The notes: generated by a model from the sequence alone, not told the origin. Shown: positions 1 through 10,780, counted from the first letter of the stretch. The stretch is 64,000 nt of DNA from Agreia sp. Leaf210 (GCF_001421485.1 NZ_LMKK01000001.1:749717-813716); one strand, 5' to 3'. Translations and numbers: made by a program.

Positions 1-831
1 GGCGTAGACGTGACGGCCGAACACCGAGCGGTTGAGCAGGAAGGTGTAGAGCAGGATCAGGACGGCGAGGATGATCAGGATGATCGGGGTTCCGCTGTAG
101 TCGGAGAGCAGCCAGGTGAACGCGAGGATGGCGACCGCCGCGATGCCGTTCTTGATCCAGAACGACACCATGGGCTCGCGAGGCAGGTCGAGCTTGCGCA
201 GCGTGGCCCGCGAGCGCAGACCCTGAGCCAGCAGCACGACCACGGTCAAGGCGCCGAGAACGAGGGTGAGCACGTCGCGGCCGGCGACCTCGCCGAGCCA
301 TGCGGGAAGCCATCCCGCGCCGATCGCGGTGAACTCGGCGGGGAGACCGCTGATCGTTCCGCCGGTGAGCAGCACGAGTGTGAGGCCACGGAAGATGAGC
401 ATGCCCGCGAGCGTCACGATGAACGCGGGTATGCCGACGTAGGCGACCCAGAATCCCTGCCAGGCGCCAACCACACCTCCCACGACCAGAGCCAGGATCA
501 CGGCGGCCCACCACGGGAAGCCCCAGGAGTTCATGCTGATGGCGGAGACCGCTCCGACCATGGCCACCACCGAGCCGACCGATAGGTCGATGTGGCCGGC
601 GATGATCACGATCACCATGCCGATGGCGAGGATCAGAACGTAGGCGTTCTGCTGGATCAGGTTGTTCACGTTGCCGGGCAACAGGAGGCGGCCGTTCGTC
701 ATGATCTGGAAGAGGATGACGATGACCGCGAGGGCCGCCAGGATGCCGTACTGCCTGAAGTTGATGGAGAGCTTGGGTATGCGCCGTTTTCCGGGCACCG
801 GGGGTGTGAGGGTGGGGGTTGTCGTGCTCAT
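1..831 (-). CDS. mmsB: Sugar ABC transporter permease, MmsB/XylH-like (3' end beyond window)
   Basis: Inner-membrane permease of a CUT2-type monosaccharide importer. The gene starts with ATG at 831 after an AAAGGACTGACCCCG ribosome binding site; its C-terminus runs off the left edge, leaving about 277 residues. Repeated hydrophobic segments are visible (for example around residues 28-45 and 65-80), with the family-typical stretch IIAGHIDLSVGSVVAM near residue 78, which is well conserved in BPD_transp_2 permeases. It lies 5 nt downstream of the ATPase gene on the same strand, so it is the third gene of a substrate-binding protein-ATPase-permease operon. Opposite xylA and near araBAD, the likely substrates are xylose, arabinose or other monosaccharides; the exact specificity is inferred. 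Confidence 0.9.
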   Translation of the reverse strand, partial: MSTTTPTLTPPVPGKRRIPKLSINFRQYGILAALAVIVILFQIMTNGRLLLPGNVNNLIQQNAYVLILAIGMVIVIIAGHIDLSVGSVVAMVGAVSAISMNSWGFPWWAAVILALVVGGVVGAWQGFWVAYVGIPAFIVTLAGMLIFRGLTLVLLTGGTISGLPAEFTAIGAGWLPAWLGEVAGRDVLTLVLGALTVVVLLAQGLRSRATLRKLDLPREPMVSFWIKNGIAAVAILAFTWLLSDYSGTPIILIILAVLILLYTFLLNRSVFGRHVYA

Positions 832-836
832 CGGGG

Positions 837-2402
837 TCAGTCCTTTCCCGCGGTCATGTAGTGCATGAGGGTTTCCTGGGACGCGTTCTCGCGGGAGACC
901 TCACCAGTGAGTTTTCCCTCCGAGATCGCATAGATACGGTCGGCGAGTCCGAGCAGCTCGGGCAGTTCGCTCGAGATCACGACAACGGCTTTGCCCTGCG
1001 CGGCGAGCTCGTTGATGATGCCGTAGATCTCGTACTTCGCTCCCACGTCGATGCCTCGCGTGGGTTCGTCGAGAATCAGCACGTCGGGGCCTGCGAAGAT
1101 CCACTTCGACAGCACGACCTTCTGCTGATTCCCGCCCGACAGCTTGCCGGTGATGGAGGCGACGCTGGGCGCCTTGATGTTCATCTTCTCGCGGTAGGAG
1201 TCGGCCACCTTGTACTCACGGTGGGAGTCGACGACGCCGGCCTTCGCGAGTTTGGCGAGGGCCGCGGCCGACACATTCACCTGGATGTCGCCGATCAGGT
1301 TGAGACCGTACTTCTTGCGGTCTTCCGTGGCGTAGGCGAATCCGTTGTGGATCGCCTCGTCGACGGTGCGGTTCTGGATCTCGACGCCGTTCTTGAAGAT
1401 GCGCCCCGAGATGTTGGTTCCGTAGGAGCGGCCGAAGATGCTCATGGCCAGCTCGGTGCGACCGGCGCCCATAAGACCCGCGAATCCCACGATCTCGCCG
1501 GCCCGCACGGTGAACGATGCGCCGTCGACCACCACCCGCGAGGTGTCGACCGGGTGGTACACGGTCCAGTCTTCGACGCGCAGTACCTCGTCTCCGATGT
1601 TGGAGTCACGGGGCGGGAACAGGCTGTTGAGATCGCGGCCGACCATGGCGCGGATGATGCGCGCCTCGGTCGCGTCGGGCCCGTCCATCGGGATGGTCTC
1701 GATCGTCCTGCCGTCTCGGATCACCGTGACGGTGTCTGCGATCCTCTTGATCTCCTTCAGCTTGTGGCTGATGATGATGCAGGTGATGCCCTGCATGCGC
1801 AGGTGATCGATCAGGCTGAGCAGGTGGGCCGAGTCCTCGTCGTTGAGGGCCGCGGTGGGCTCATCGAGGATGAGCAGCTTCACCCGCTTCGACAGCGCCT
1901 TCGCGATCTCCACAAGCTGCTGCTTGCCGACGCCGAGTTCGAGGATCTTGGTGGCGGGGTTCTCGTCGAGGCCCACGCGGGCCAAGAGGAGGGCTGCCTC
2001 GCGGTTGGTCTTGTTCCAGTCGATGACTCCCCGGCTCGAGAGTTCGTTGCCGAGAAAGATGTTCTCGGCGATCGACAGGTAGGGGCTCAGCGCGAGCTCC
2101 TGGTGGATGATCACGATGCCCTCGTGCTCACTGTCGTTGATGCTTCTGAAGGCCACCTCGTGGCCCTCGAATTCGATCGACCCGCCGAAGCTGCCCGCGG
2201 GATACACCCCGGAGAGCACCTTCATCAGGGTCGACTTGCCCGCGCCGTTCTCGCCGCAGATCGCGTGGACCTCGCCTCGCCGCACGGTGATCGAGACACC
2301 GTCGAGCGCCTTCACTCCACTGAAGTCCTTGACGATGTCGTTCATGCGCAGAATCACGTCGTGCTGCTGCACGCTGTCGCTCACGCTGTCCTGGATGCTC
2401 AT
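837..2402 (-). CDS. mmsA: Sugar ABC transporter ATP-binding protein with two ATPase domains, MmsA-like
   Basis: Cytoplasmic ATPase of the CUT2 monosaccharide importer, 521 aa, the usual length for the duplicated sugar ATPases (RbsA/XylG/MmsA). The N-terminal domain has Walker [10 protein letters not shown] (about residue 50), signature [15 protein letters not shown] and Walker [12 protein letters not shown]. The C-terminal domain has a degenerate Walker [11 protein letters not shown], signature [13 protein letters not shown] and Walker [15 protein letters not shown]; a degenerate second P-loop is normal in this family. The ATG at 2402 follows a strong AAAAGGAGGGAGCCC ribosome binding site. 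It sits 97 nt after the binding-protein gene and 5 nt before the permease, consistent with one operon. Confidence 0.93.
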   Translation of the reverse strand: MSIQDSVSDSVQQHDVILRMNDIVKDFSGVKALDGVSITVRRGEVHAICGENGAGKSTLMKVLSGVYPAGSFGGSIEFEGHEVAFRSINDSEHEGIVIIHQELALSPYLSIAENIFLGNELSSRGVIDWNKTNREAALLLARVGLDENPATKILELGVGKQQLVEIAKALSKRVKLLILDEPTAALNDEDSAHLLSLIDHLRMQGITCIIISHKLKEIKRIADTVTVIRDGRTIETIPMDGPDATEARIIRAMVGRDLNSLFPPRDSNIGDEVLRVEDWTVYHPVDTSRVVVDGASFTVRAGEIVGFAGLMGAGRTELAMSIFGRSYGTNISGRIFKNGVEIQNRTVDEAIHNGFAYATEDRKKYGLNLIGDIQVNVSAAALAKLAKAGVVDSHREYKVADSYREKMNIKAPSVASITGKLSGGNQQKVVLSKWIFAGPDVLILDEPTRGIDVGAKYEIYGIINELAAQGKAVVVISSELPELLGLADRIYAISEGKLTGEVSRENASQETLMHYMTAGKD

Positions 2403-2499
2403 CGGGCTCCCTCCTTTTCACATCTGTCTGAGATCGTCGGCTCCACGCCGACGGAGAAGGTCGGCCCCGCCATCGTGGCGGGGCCGACCGGGTGGAACT

Positions 2500-3627
2500 T
2501 TAGAGTCCGACGTCGGACGCCTTGAGGAAGCCGGAGTCGATCAGCTTCGTCTGCACGTCGTCCTTGACGACGACCTCGGGGTCGAGCAGGTACGAGGGAA
2601 CGACCTTGTTGCCGTTGTCGTACGTCTCGGTGTCGTTGACCTCGACCTCTTCGCCGGCTGCGATCGACTTGATCATCTGGAAGACGCGGTCGCCGAGGGC
2701 GCGGGTGTCCTTCCACACGGTCATCGACTGCTCGCCGTCGAGGATCGCCTTGACGTTGGCCTTGTCGGCGTCCTGTCCGGTGATGATCGGGTACGCGTCG
2801 CCGGGCGTGTAGCCTGCCGACTTCAGCGAAGCCTCGATGCCGATGGCCAGGCTGTCGTTCGGGGAGAGGACGACGTTGACCTTCTGGTCACCGGTGTAGA
2901 ACGACGACAGACGGTTATCCATCTCGGCCTGGGCCTTGTCGCTCGCCCAGCCCTGGATACCGATCGAGGCCCAGTCGTCATCGCTCTTCGGCGCCTTGCC
3001 GCTGGGGACGACCAGCTGGCCCTTCTCCACATACGGCTGCAGAACATCCCACGCACCGGAGAAGAAGAACTTGGCGTTGTTGTCGTCGGGGCTGCCGGCG
3101 AAGGGCTCGAGGTTGAACGGGCCCTTGCCGTCCTTGAGGCCGAGCTGCTCTTCGATGTACTGGCCCTGCAGGGTGCCGACCTTGTAGTTGTCGAAGGTGG
3201 CGTAGTAGTCGACGTTGTCGGTGCCGTTGATCAGGCGGTCGTACGCGATGACGGTGGCGTCCTGCTTCTTCGCCTCGTCGAGCACGGGAGCGAGGACCTT
3301 GCCGTCGATGGCCGCGATCACGAGGATCTTCGAGCCGCCGGCGACCTGGTTCTGGATCTGGCTGATCTGCTGGTCGGTCTTGTTGTCGGCGTACTGGAGG
3401 TCGACGGTGCAACCAGCGCCCTCGAGGGCCTTCTGCAGCTGCTCGCCGTCGTTGATCCAGCGCTCGAGCGAACGCGTGGGCATCGAGATACCGACGTTGC
3501 AATCCTTGATCGCATCTCCGGATGCGCCGTCGGTCGTCGCGGGGCTGCTCGCACATGCGGCGAGTGACAGAGCCACCGCTGAAGTGGCGAGAACGGCCAG
3601 GAGCCGTCTCGTGGGTTTCGTGGTCAT
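2500..3627 (-). CDS. chvE: Periplasmic-type sugar-binding lipoprotein, ChvE/MmsE-like
   Basis: Extracytoplasmic substrate-binding lipoprotein of the multiple-monosaccharide importer (375 aa). The open frame extends further upstream, but ATG 3627 is chosen because it follows AGAGAGGAAAG and begins a lipoprotein signal peptide: basic MTTKPTRRLL, a hydrophobic run and lipobox LAAC with the lipidated Cys at residue 25. The mature part has the type-1 periplasmic fold look of the ChvE family, with NVGISMPTRSLERWINDG near its start and ITGQDADKANVKAILDGEQ later. It is the first gene of the operon and is divergent from xylA across a 398-nt gap holding operators. Xylose, glucose, galactose or arabinose are all possible ligands; sequence alone does not decide. 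Confidence 0.9.
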   Translation of the reverse strand: MTTKPTRRLLAVLATSAVALSLAACASSPATTDGASGDAIKDCNVGISMPTRSLERWINDGEQLQKALEGAGCTVDLQYADNKTDQQISQIQNQVAGGSKILVIAAIDGKVLAPVLDEAKKQDATVIAYDRLINGTDNVDYYATFDNYKVGTLQGQYIEEQLGLKDGKGPFNLEPFAGSPDDNNAKFFFSGAWDVLQPYVEKGQLVVPSGKAPKSDDDWASIGIQGWASDKAQAEMDNRLSSFYTGDQKVNVVLSPNDSLAIGIEASLKSAGYTPGDAYPIITGQDADKANVKAILDGEQSMTVWKDTRALGDRVFQMIKSIAAGEEVEVNDTETYDNGNKVVPSYLLDPEVVVKDDVQTKLIDSGFLKASDVGL

Positions 3628-3769
3628 GGTGCTTTCCTCTCTGAATGCTGCCAGGGTCCGGCCCGATCGATGGGGGCCGGCGTCAGACGCGGAGGAAGAC
3701 TGCCTGTCGACAATTACTCCCTCGTAACGGGGCATCGCTGTGATAGCCCCGGTCGTTTTCACGACCTTT

Positions 3770-3991
3770 GTTGACGGAGCGAACATATCCCACGATCTCG
3801 GCGTGCGTCTACGCAAAACCTCGATGCCGATCTGGAAGCGACGTCGGCGCGTCTCGATGTGACCGTTCACACGCCCGAAAATCAGCGCCGCGGCGTATTA
3901 GTTTGCGGAGATAACAATTCGATCTCGGAGAAAACGACCGCCGCGCATCTGGCCCACGGGGATCGAAACTGATATGTTTTCGACAGCAACA
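3770..3991. promoter_or_regulatory. Three related 16-nt imperfect dyads, probable XylR-type operator array
   Basis: The chvE-xylA divergent intergenic region carries GTTGACGGAGCGAACA (3770-3785), GTTTGCGGAGATAACA (3901-3916) and GTTTTCGACAGCAACA (3976-3991). All fit GTT-nn-CG-n5-AACA, and the last two continue with ATTC. The third lies just upstream of the xylA start. Such GTT...AAC arms resemble operators of ROK-family xylose repressors; no ROK gene is in this window, so the regulator identity is inference. Confidence 0.4.
3858..3871. promoter_or_regulatory. LacI-type operator TGTGACCGTTCACA, copy 1
   Basis: A 14-nt dyad with arms TGTGA/TCACA around a central CG, the classical layout of LacI-family operators. 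The identical 14-mer occurs in front of araB (10825-10838), close to a LacI-family gene. Here it lies between the transporter operon and xylA, 230 nt from the chvE start and 154 nt from the xylA start, so it could control either or both. Confidence 0.65.
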
Positions 3992-4025
3992 ATTCACCAA
4001 CGACGTTGAAAGACGGGTATCCACC

Positions 4026-5216
4026 ATGGCTCTCGAGCCCACACGCGATGACAAGTTCTCCTTCGGCCTCTGGACCATCGGCTACAACGGGGCCGATCCA
4101 TTCGGCGGCCCCACCCGGGCCCCCCTCGACGTGGTCGAGGCCGTGCACAAGCTCAACGAGCTCGGCGCCTACGGCCTGACGTTCCACGACGACGACCTGT
4201 TCGCCTTCGGTTCCACCGACGCCGAGCGCCAGACGCAGATCGACCGCCTCAAGCAGGCGCTGGCCGACACCGGCGTGATCGTTCCGATGGTCACCACCAA
4301 CCTGTTCTCCGCCCCCGTGTTCAAAGACGGCGGCTTCACCTCGAACGACCGCGCTGTTCGCCGCTTCGCCCTACGCAAGGTGCTGCGCAACATCGACCTC
4401 GCCGCCGAGCTCGGTGCGAAGACGTTCGTCATGTGGGGCGGCCGCGAGGGCGCCGAGTACGACTCGGCCAAAGACATCCGCCAGGCCCTCGAGCGCTACC
4501 GCGAGGCAGTCAACATGCTCGGCGACTACGTCACCGACAAGGGCTACGACATCCGCTTCGCGATCGAGCCCAAGCCGAACGAACCGCGCGGCGACATCCT
4601 GCTGCCGACCCTCGGCCACGCTCTCGCGTTCATCAACACGCTCGAACGCCCCGAACTCGTGGGAGTGAACCCCGAGGTCGGTCACGAGCAGATGGCCGGG
4701 CTGAACTTCGCCGCCGGCATCGCCCAGGCCCTCTACCAGGGCAAGCTCTACCACATCGATCTCAACGGCCAGCGGGGCATCAAGTACGACCAGGACCTCG
4801 TGTTCGGTCACGGCGACCTGCAGAACGCGTTCGCTCTCGTCGACCTGCTCGAGAACGGCGGCCCGAACGGCGGACCCGCCTATGACGGCCCGCGTCACTT
4901 CGACTACAAGCCCTCGCGCACCGAAGACATCACCGGTGTCTGGGATTCCGCCGCCGCGAACATGCGCACCTACCTGCTGCTCAAGGAGCGCGCGGCCGCG
5001 TTCCGCGCCGACCCCGAGGTGCAGGAGCAGCTTGCCGCGTCGCGCGTTCTCGAGCTGTCGCAGAACACGCTCGGCGACGGCGAGAGCTACGACGACCTGC
5101 TCGCCGACCGCAGCGCCTACGAAGAGTTCGACGCCGACGCGTACTTCAACGGCAAGGGCTTCGGCTTCGTGCGTCTGCAGCAGCTCGCACTCGAGCACCT
5201 GCTTGGCGCGCGGTAA
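4026..5216 (+). CDS. xylA: Xylose isomerase
   Basis: Converts D-xylose to D-xylulose, the first step of isomerase-type xylose catabolism; cytoplasmic, divalent-metal dependent. At 396 aa it matches the short class I actinobacterial enzymes. The catalytic pair is visible in [10 protein letters not shown] as His54 and Asp57. Metal-binding stretches are [13 protein letters not shown] (about residue 180), [14 protein letters not shown] (about 215) and HFDYKPSR (about 290). The ATG at 4026 follows GAAAGACGGGTATCCACC. It is divergent from a sugar ABC transporter and followed by xylB 175 nt downstream, giving a transport-to-xylulose-5-phosphate route. The upstream dyads suggest sugar-dependent repression. 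Confidence 0.97.
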   Translation: MALEPTRDDKFSFGLWTIGYNGADPFGGPTRAPLDVVEAVHKLNELGAYGLTFHDDDLFAFGSTDAERQTQIDRLKQALADTGVIVPMVTTNLFSAPVFKDGGFTSNDRAVRRFALRKVLRNIDLAAELGAKTFVMWGGREGAEYDSAKDIRQALERYREAVNMLGDYVTDKGYDIRFAIEPKPNEPRGDILLPTLGHALAFINTLERPELVGVNPEVGHEQMAGLNFAAGIAQALYQGKLYHIDLNGQRGIKYDQDLVFGHGDLQNAFALVDLLENGGPNGGPAYDGPRHFDYKPSRTEDITGVWDSAAANMRTYLLLKERAAAFRADPEVQEQLAASRVLELSQNTLGDGESYDDLLADRSAYEEFDADAYFNGKGFGFVRLQQLALEHLLGAR

Positions 5217-5313
5217 CGCGGCGACGCCGGTGCGTCGCCGCGTTAGCGCGCGAAAGGCGGCAGCCCGAAGACGCGGCAGACCCTGAGCCGTATCCCCCGC
5301 GGCCACCCCTATA

Positions 5314-5360
5314 CGTTCCCTGAGCTTGTCGAAGGGCCCCTTCGACAAGCTCAGGGAACG
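5314..5360. repeat. Perfect 23-bp inverted repeat, CCCTGAGCTTGTCGAAGGG family
   Basis: Arms 5314-5336 and 5338-5360 are perfectly complementary around a single C. The core CCCTGAGCTTGTCGAAGGG recurs as a pair at 43444-43505 and as half copies at 40764-40783 and 54001-54018. It lies between xylA and xylB and could fold into a strong hairpin that attenuates xylB, but its dispersed copies mark it as a repeat family. It spuriously extends the xylB frame upstream, coding PFDKLRER. Confidence 0.85.
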
Positions 5361-5391
5361 ACCCGTTTTCATCCTTAAGGAATCAGCCATC

Positions 5392-6795
5392 ATGCCCCTC
5401 GTCGCCGGCGTCGACTCGTCCACCCAGAGCTGCAAGGTCGTCATCCGTGACGCCGAGACCGGTGCGCTCAAGAGAATGGGCCGCGCGCCGCATCCGGAGG
5501 GCACCGAGGTCGACCCGGCAGCCTGGTGGCAGGCCCTGCGCCAGGCGCTCACCGCGGCCGGAGGCCTCGACGACGTGGCGGCGCTGGCCGTGGGCGGCCA
5601 GCAGCACGGCATGGTCGCTCTGGATGCCGACGGCCGGGTCATCCGCGACGCCCTGCTCTGGAACGACACGCGCTCGGCGCCCGCCGCCACCGCACTGATC
5701 GCGGAGTTCGGAGCGGCAGAGCTGGCGCGACGCACGGGGAGCGTTCCCGTGGCATCGTTCACCATCACCAAGCTCCGCTGGCTGCGCGATGCCGAGCCGC
5801 AGAACGCCGAGCGCGTCGCCGCTGTGGCCCTCCCCCACGACTGGCTGACCTGGCGCCTTCGCGGCTTCGGCCCCGCCGGCGACGACACGAGCCCGCTCGG
5901 CCCGGTGCTCTCCGAGCTCACCACCGACCGCTCCGATGCCAGCGGAACGGGCTACTTCGACTCGGTCTCAGGCGAATACGACCGGGAACTCCTCGTGGCA
6001 GCCCTGGGCCACGACTGCATCCTCCCCCGCGTCCTCGGCCCCGCTGAGTCGCCCGGAACGACTCCGTCGGGCGTCGTTCTCGGCGCGGGCGCCGGCGACA
6101 ACGCGGGAGCCGCACTCGGACTCGGCGCACGCGCCGGCGACGTGGTCGTCTCGATCGGCACGAGCGGCACGGTCTTCGCCGTGACCGAGACCCCCATCAA
6201 CGACACCACGGGCACCGTCGCCGGCTTCGCCGACGCGAGCGGCCTGTCGCTGCCGCTGGTCGCCACCCTCAATGCCGCGCGCATCCTGGATGCGACGGCG
6301 CGGCTTCTCGGCGTCACCCACGACGAACTCGGCACCCTCGCCCTCGCCGCGGAGCCCGGCTCTCAAGGACTCGTGCTGCAGCCGTACTTCGAGGGCGAAC
6401 GCACTCCCAATCTGCCCGACGCCACCGCCACTCTCTTCGGCATGACGCTCGCGTCGACCACGCGCGAAGGACTCGCACGCGCCGCGATCGAGGGTCTACT
6501 CTGCGGTCTGGCCGACGGCGTCGCGGCGGTCACCGCTCTCGGCGTGCAGGCGGAGAGACTGCTCATCATCGGCGGAGCCGCCCTGAACCCGGCCGTGCAG
6601 GCGATCGTCGCCCAGGTCTTCGAGCTGCCCGTGAGCATCCCGACGCCCGGCGAATACGTGGCCGACGGCGCCGCGACCCAGGCCGCCTGGGCCCTCACGG
6701 GCACGCGTCCATCGTGGAAGGTCGCCACGGTCGCGACGCCGGCTCCCGACTACCGCCCGATCATCCGGGAGCAGTACGCGGCTCACGCGGTCTGA
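5392..6795 (+). CDS. xylB: Xylulokinase
   Basis: Phosphorylates D-xylulose with ATP to xylulose 5-phosphate, which enters the pentose phosphate pathway. It is 467 aa, typical of FGGY carbohydrate kinases. Start ATG 5392 is chosen because [18 protein letters not shown] is the standard phosphate-1 N-terminus and TAAGGAATC precedes it; the longer frame only reads through the upstream repeat. [13 protein letters not shown] (about residue 65), LLWNDTRS, a glycine-rich [12 protein letters not shown] (about 262) and [14 protein letters not shown] (about 388) are the expected FGGY landmarks. It follows xylA on the same strand and ends before a strong hairpin shared with the convergent araA. Confidence 0.95.
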   Translation: MPLVAGVDSSTQSCKVVIRDAETGALKRMGRAPHPEGTEVDPAAWWQALRQALTAAGGLDDVAALAVGGQQHGMVALDADGRVIRDALLWNDTRSAPAATALIAEFGAAELARRTGSVPVASFTITKLRWLRDAEPQNAERVAAVALPHDWLTWRLRGFGPAGDDTSPLGPVLSELTTDRSDASGTGYFDSVSGEYDRELLVAALGHDCILPRVLGPAESPGTTPSGVVLGAGAGDNAGAALGLGARAGDVVVSIGTSGTVFAVTETPINDTTGTVAGFADASGLSLPLVATLNAARILDATARLLGVTHDELGTLALAAEPGSQGLVLQPYFEGERTPNLPDATATLFGMTLASTTREGLARAAIEGLLCGLADGVAAVTALGVQAERLLIIGGAALNPAVQAIVAQVFELPVSIPTPGEYVADGAATQAAWALTGTRPSWKVATVATPAPDYRPIIREQYAAHAV

Positions 6796-6814
6796 GCCGG
6801 CCCTCTTAACGACC

Positions 6815-6852
6815 GCGACGGATGCTGCCGGGTGACCGGCAGCATCCGTCGC
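6815..6852. terminator. Bidirectional hairpin terminator between xylB and araA
   Basis: Perfect 17-bp stem GCGACGGATGCTGCCGG with a GTGA loop, placed between the convergent ends of xylB (6795) and araA (6871). There is no clear T-tract, as is common in high-GC actinobacteria. Confidence 0.8.
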
Positions 6853-6870
6853 TTCGTGTGTCAGCGGGCG

Positions 6871-8388
6871 CTAGATCGCCTGCGCCAGGCGGTAGTACGC
6901 CGCGTTCCAGCGCACCTCTTTCGCGAACTCGCGCAGCTCGGTGTTCTCGTCGATGACGAGCAGCTCGGTCTTCGCGATCTCGGCGAAGTCCTGGAACACC
7001 TCGAGCCCCAGCGCGGTCGACATGACCGTGTGGTGCGCCGCACCGGCCGTCAGCCAGGCTGCGGCCGAGGTCTGGAAGTTGGGCTCGGGCTTCCACACGG
7101 CGCGGCCGACGGGAAGCTTCGGCAGCGGAGCGGTGGGCTGGACGACCTCGACCACGTTGGCGACGAGCCGGAAGCGGTCGCGCATGTCGGAGAGTGCGAC
7201 GACGACGGCGGGGCCGGAGTCGGCGGTGAAGACCAGGCGCACCGGGTCGTCTTTTCCACCGATGCCGAGCGCGTGGATCTCGAGCGTGGGCTTCGTGGTC
7301 GTAAGCGCCGGGCTGACCTCGAGCATGTGGGCGCCCAGGATGAGCTCCGCGCCGGGAGTCATGTCGTAGGTATAGTCCTCCATGAGGCTGGCGCCGCCGG
7401 GCAGGCCCGCGCCCATCACGTTGGCTGCGCGCACGAGTACGGCCGTCTTCCAGTCGCCCTCGGCACCGAAGCCGTAGCCTTCGGCCATGAGGCGCTGAAC
7501 CGCGAGGCCCGGCAGCTGCTTGAGGCCGCCGAGGTCTTCGAAGCTCGTCGTGAATGCCGAGAATCCGCCGGCCTCGAGGAAGGAGCGCAGGCCCAGCTCG
7601 ATGCGAGCGCCGTCGCGCAGCGACTCGTGACGCTCGCCGCCCTTGCGCAGTTCGGGCACGACGTCGTAGAGCTCTTCGTACTCCGCCACGAGAGCGTCGA
7701 CATCGGCGTCGCTCTGCGCATCCACGGCCTCGACCAGCTCGTTGACGCCCCAGGTGTTGACCTGAACGCCGAACCGCAGCTCGGCCTCGGTCTTGTCGCC
7801 CTCGGTGACCGCGACGTAGCGCATGTTGTCGCCGAAACGGGCGAGCTTCATCTCATGAGTGGCAGCCCAGCCGGCAGCCGCGCGGCTCCAGTCGGAGATC
7901 TGCTTCTGCACGCTCGGGTCGGTGACGTGGCCGACGACCGTCTTGCGGGCGACGCCGAGGCGAGCCTGGATGTAGCCGAACTCTCGGTCGCCGTGGGCAG
8001 CCTGGTTGAGGTTCATGAAGTCGAAGTCGATCTCGCCCCAGGGCAGCTCGACGTTCGCCTGCGTGTGGAGGTGCAGCAAAGGCTTGCGCAGCAGGTCGAG
8101 ACCCGTGATCCACATCTTCGCGGGCGAGAAGGTGTGCATCCAGGCGGTGACGCCGATGACCTTGTCGTTCGCGTTGACCTCGAGGGCCATGCGACGGATC
8201 GCGTCGGAGTCGGTCAGAACCGGCTTCCACACGATGCGCACCGGGATGCCCGTGGACGCCTCGAGGGTGTCGGCGATCGTCTTCGACTGCTCGGCTACCT
8301 GGCGGAGGGTCTCTTCTCCGTAGAGTCCCTGGCTGCCGGTGAGGAACCAGATCTCGTAGTCGTCGAGAGAGGTGCGGAGTGTGCTCAT
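6871..8388 (-). CDS. araA: L-arabinose isomerase
   Basis: Converts L-arabinose to L-ribulose in the cytoplasm. It has 505 aa, the family length. ATG 8388 starts [20 protein letters not shown], where the WFLTGSQ..YG motif is the standard AraA N-terminus; the longer open frame upstream is araD read in another frame. Conserved blocks include [30 protein letters not shown] (about residue 125), [32 protein letters not shown] and the C-terminal GAAHHTV. Its ATG overlaps the araD stop as ATGA, so it is the third gene of araB-araD-araA and translationally coupled. Confidence 0.97.
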   Translation of the reverse strand: MSTLRTSLDDYEIWFLTGSQGLYGEETLRQVAEQSKTIADTLEASTGIPVRIVWKPVLTDSDAIRRMALEVNANDKVIGVTAWMHTFSPAKMWITGLDLLRKPLLHLHTQANVELPWGEIDFDFMNLNQAAHGDREFGYIQARLGVARKTVVGHVTDPSVQKQISDWSRAAAGWAATHEMKLARFGDNMRYVAVTEGDKTEAELRFGVQVNTWGVNELVEAVDAQSDADVDALVAEYEELYDVVPELRKGGERHESLRDGARIELGLRSFLEAGGFSAFTTSFEDLGGLKQLPGLAVQRLMAEGYGFGAEGDWKTAVLVRAANVMGAGLPGGASLMEDYTYDMTPGAELILGAHMLEVSPALTTTKPTLEIHALGIGGKDDPVRLVFTADSGPAVVVALSDMRDRFRLVANVVEVVQPTAPLPKLPVGRAVWKPEPNFQTSAAAWLTAGAAHHTVMSTALGLEVFQDFAEIAKTELLVIDENTELREFAKEVRWNAAYYRLAQAI

Positions 8389-9107
8389 GCGAGGGATCCT
8401 TCGGGGTTCTGTCCGTAGACGTTCTGGTAGCGGTCGAAGAGCGAGTCGATCGCGGGCTCGGGAATCTCGACCGGTGCGCCGAGCTGGCGGGAGATGTGCA
8501 CGGTGCGGGCGACGTCTTCGACCATGACGGCCGCCTTGACGGCGTCGCGGGCGTCTTTGCCGATCGTGAACGGTCCGTGACTCTTCATGAGCACGGCGCG
8601 CGAGCGGTGGCCCTTGAGCGTCTCGACGATGCCGCGTCCGATCGAGTCGTCGCCGATGATCGCGAACGGGCCGATCGGGATCTCTCCGCCGAATTCGTCT
8701 GCCATGGCCGTGATGACGCACGGGATCGGCTCGGCGCGGGCAGCCCAGGCGACCGCGTAGGTGGAGTGCGTGTGCACCACTCCCCCGACCTCGGGCATGT
8801 GCCGGTACACGTAGGCGTGCGCGGCCGTGTCGCTGGAGGGCGAGCGCTCGGAACCGGGTGTGCCCGGGATGACGGTGCCGTCGAGATCGCAGAGGATCAT
8901 GTTCTCGGGCGTGAGCTCGTCGTAGTCGACGCCGGACGGCTTGATCACGAACAGGTCGGCACCCGGAACGCGGCCGGAGATGTTTCCGCCGGTCCAGATC
9001 ACGAGGCCGTAGCGCACCAGCTCGCCGTGCAGCCGCGCGACGTCGCCGCGAACGCGCGCGATCGCATCCTGGATCTCGGGCGAGAAGTCGATCACTGAGT
9101 CGCTCAC
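8385..9107 (-). CDS. araD: L-ribulose-5-phosphate 4-epimerase
   Basis: Converts L-ribulose 5-phosphate to D-xylulose 5-phosphate, joining arabinose to the same product as xylB. It is a 240-aa class II aldolase-family zinc enzyme. Zinc-ligand histidines are in [14 protein letters not shown] and a further one in [18 protein letters not shown] near residue 36 is the conserved substrate loop. Start GTG 9107 gives [11 protein letters not shown] and overlaps the araB stop as GTGA. The upstream part of the open frame is araB out of frame. Confidence 0.95.
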   Translation of the reverse strand: MSDSVIDFSPEIQDAIARVRGDVARLHGELVRYGLVIWTGGNISGRVPGADLFVIKPSGVDYDELTPENMILCDLDGTVIPGTPGSERSPSSDTAAHAYVYRHMPEVGGVVHTHSTYAVAWAARAEPIPCVITAMADEFGGEIPIGPFAIIGDDSIGRGIVETLKGHRSRAVLMKSHGPFTIGKDARDAVKAAVMVEDVARTVHISRQLGAPVEIPEPAIDSLFDRYQNVYGQNPEGSLA

Positions 9108-10780
9108 GCGAGGGCCTTCTTTCGTGCGGTCTTGAGCCGCTTCATCACATCGTTGGCGCCGCGACCGAAGTAGTCGTGCAGCTCGGAGTAGTCGGCGTAG
9201 AGCGCGTCGTAGGCATCTGCGTTGGCCTCCTTCGGCACGTAGACGGCCACATCGAGGCGGCCCATGGCCTCGCTGGCGGCGAGCACGTCGGGGTACGCGC
9301 CGGCCGCGACCGCCGCGTGGATCGCGGAACCGAGCGCGGGGCCCTGCGTGCTCGCGAGCACAGAGATCGGCATGCGCAGGATGTCGCTGTACGTCTGCAT
9401 GAGGAACGCGTTCTTGATCAGGCCGCCGGCCGCGATGAACTCGGTCACCTCGACACCCGACTCGTTGAACGTCTCGATGATCTTGCGCGTTCCGAAGGCG
9501 GTCGACTCGAGCAGGGCGCGGTAGATCTCTTCTGCGCGGGTCGCGAGCGTCTGCCCGACGAGCAGCCCGGAGAGCTCGGTGTCGACGAGAACGGAGCGGT
9601 TGCCGTTGTTCCAGTCGAGGGCGAGCAGCCCGTGGCCGCCGACCGGCTGGTGCTCGCTCAGCTCGGTCAGATACTGGTGGATGCTGATGCCGCGCGCATC
9701 GGCCGCCTCGCGATAGTGGGCGGGAACCTGGTTCTCGACGTACCACGCGAAGATGTCGCCGACGCCGGACTGGCCGGCCTCGTAGCCGTAGAGGCCCGAG
9801 ACGATGCCGCCGTCGACGACGCCGCACATTCCGGGTACCTCTTTGAGGATGTCGGAGTTCATGACGTGGCAGGTCGACGTGCCCATGATGGCGACCATCT
9901 GTCCCGGCTTGACGGCGCGCGCGGCGGGAGCGGTCACGTGGGCGTCGACGTTGCCGACGGCCACGGCGATGCCCTCCGGCAGGCCCGTCCATGCTGCGGC
10001 TTCGGCGGAGAGCCGACCCGCGGCATCCCCGAGCTGGCCGATGCGGTGCTCGACCTTGCTGGTGGCGAAGTCGGCGAAGTCGGGATTCAGCGCGGCGAGG
10101 AAGTCGGACGACGGGTACTCGCCGTCCTGCCAGATTCCCTTGTAACCGGCGGTGCAGGCGTTGCGCACGTACTCACCGGTCAGCTGCCAGACGATCCAGT
10201 CGGCGGCCTCGACCCAGTGGTCCATGCGGTTGTACAGCTCGGGGTCTTCTTCGAGCAGCTGCAGGCCCTTGGCGAACTCCCACTCGCTCGAGATGAGTCC
10301 GCCATAGCGGGGAAGCCAGGACTCGCCGCGCTCCTCGGCCACCCGGTTGATGCGGTCGGCCTGGGGCTGCGCCGCGTGGTGCTTCCAGAGCTTCACGTAC
10401 GCGTGCGGACGGTCGGCGTATTCGGGCAGCTCGTTGAGCGGCGTGCCGTCTGCGATCGTCGGAACCATCGTGCAGGCGGTGAAGTCGGTGCCCACTCCGA
10501 TGACCTTCGACGGGTCGATGCCCGCCTCGGCAAGGGCCGCGGGAACCGTGTGCTTCAGCACGTCGACGTAGTCGCTCGGCACCTGCAGGGCCCACTCGGG
10601 CGGCAGGGCGGCACCGGATGCCGCGAGGGTGCGATCCATGACCGCGTGCGGGTATTCGAGAACACCGCTGCCCAGTTCGGCGCCATCGCTGACGCGCACG
10701 ACGACGGCACGACCGGAGAGGGTTCCGTAGTCGATGCCGACGACGTAGCGTTCGTCGTCGTTCGTGTCGGCAGTACTCAT
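9104..10780 (-). CDS. araB: Ribulokinase
   Basis: Phosphorylates L-ribulose to L-ribulose 5-phosphate. It is a 558-aa FGGY kinase of AraB type. The N-terminus has [17 protein letters not shown] (phosphate-1 loop). [13 protein letters not shown] replaces the usual GxxQQH region as expected for AraB, and later [12 protein letters not shown] and [20 protein letters not shown] are conserved. ATG 10780 follows an AAGGAG box at 8-nt spacing, so the longer upstream frame is not used. It is the first gene of araBDA, and a LacI-type operator lies 42 nt before the start codon, in position to block transcription. Confidence 0.96.
   Translation of the reverse strand: MSTADTNDDERYVVGIDYGTLSGRAVVVRVSDGAELGSGVLEYPHAVMDRTLAASGAALPPEWALQVPSDYVDVLKHTVPAALAEAGIDPSKVIGVGTDFTACTMVPTIADGTPLNELPEYADRPHAYVKLWKHHAAQPQADRINRVAEERGESWLPRYGGLISSEWEFAKGLQLLEEDPELYNRMDHWVEAADWIVWQLTGEYVRNACTAGYKGIWQDGEYPSSDFLAALNPDFADFATSKVEHRIGQLGDAAGRLSAEAAAWTGLPEGIAVAVGNVDAHVTAPAARAVKPGQMVAIMGTSTCHVMNSDILKEVPGMCGVVDGGIVSGLYGYEAGQSGVGDIFAWYVENQVPAHYREAADARGISIHQYLTELSEHQPVGGHGLLALDWNNGNRSVLVDTELSGLLVGQTLATRAEEIYRALLESTAFGTRKIIETFNESGVEVTEFIAAGGLIKNAFLMQTYSDILRMPISVLASTQGPALGSAIHAAVAAGAYPDVLAASEAMGRLDVAVYVPKEANADAYDALYADYSELHDYFGRGANDVMKRLKTARKKALA

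Noticed and set aside
819-2525. Long plus-strand ORF of 568 codons opposite mmsA
   Set aside because: It is the mirror frame of a clear ATPase gene with all ABC motifs on the minus strand; such shadows are expected at high GC.
5326-5391. Upstream extension of xylB starting inside the palindrome
   Set aside because: It only translates the dispersed repeat; [12 protein letters not shown] at 5392 is the normal FGGY start and has a ribosome binding site.
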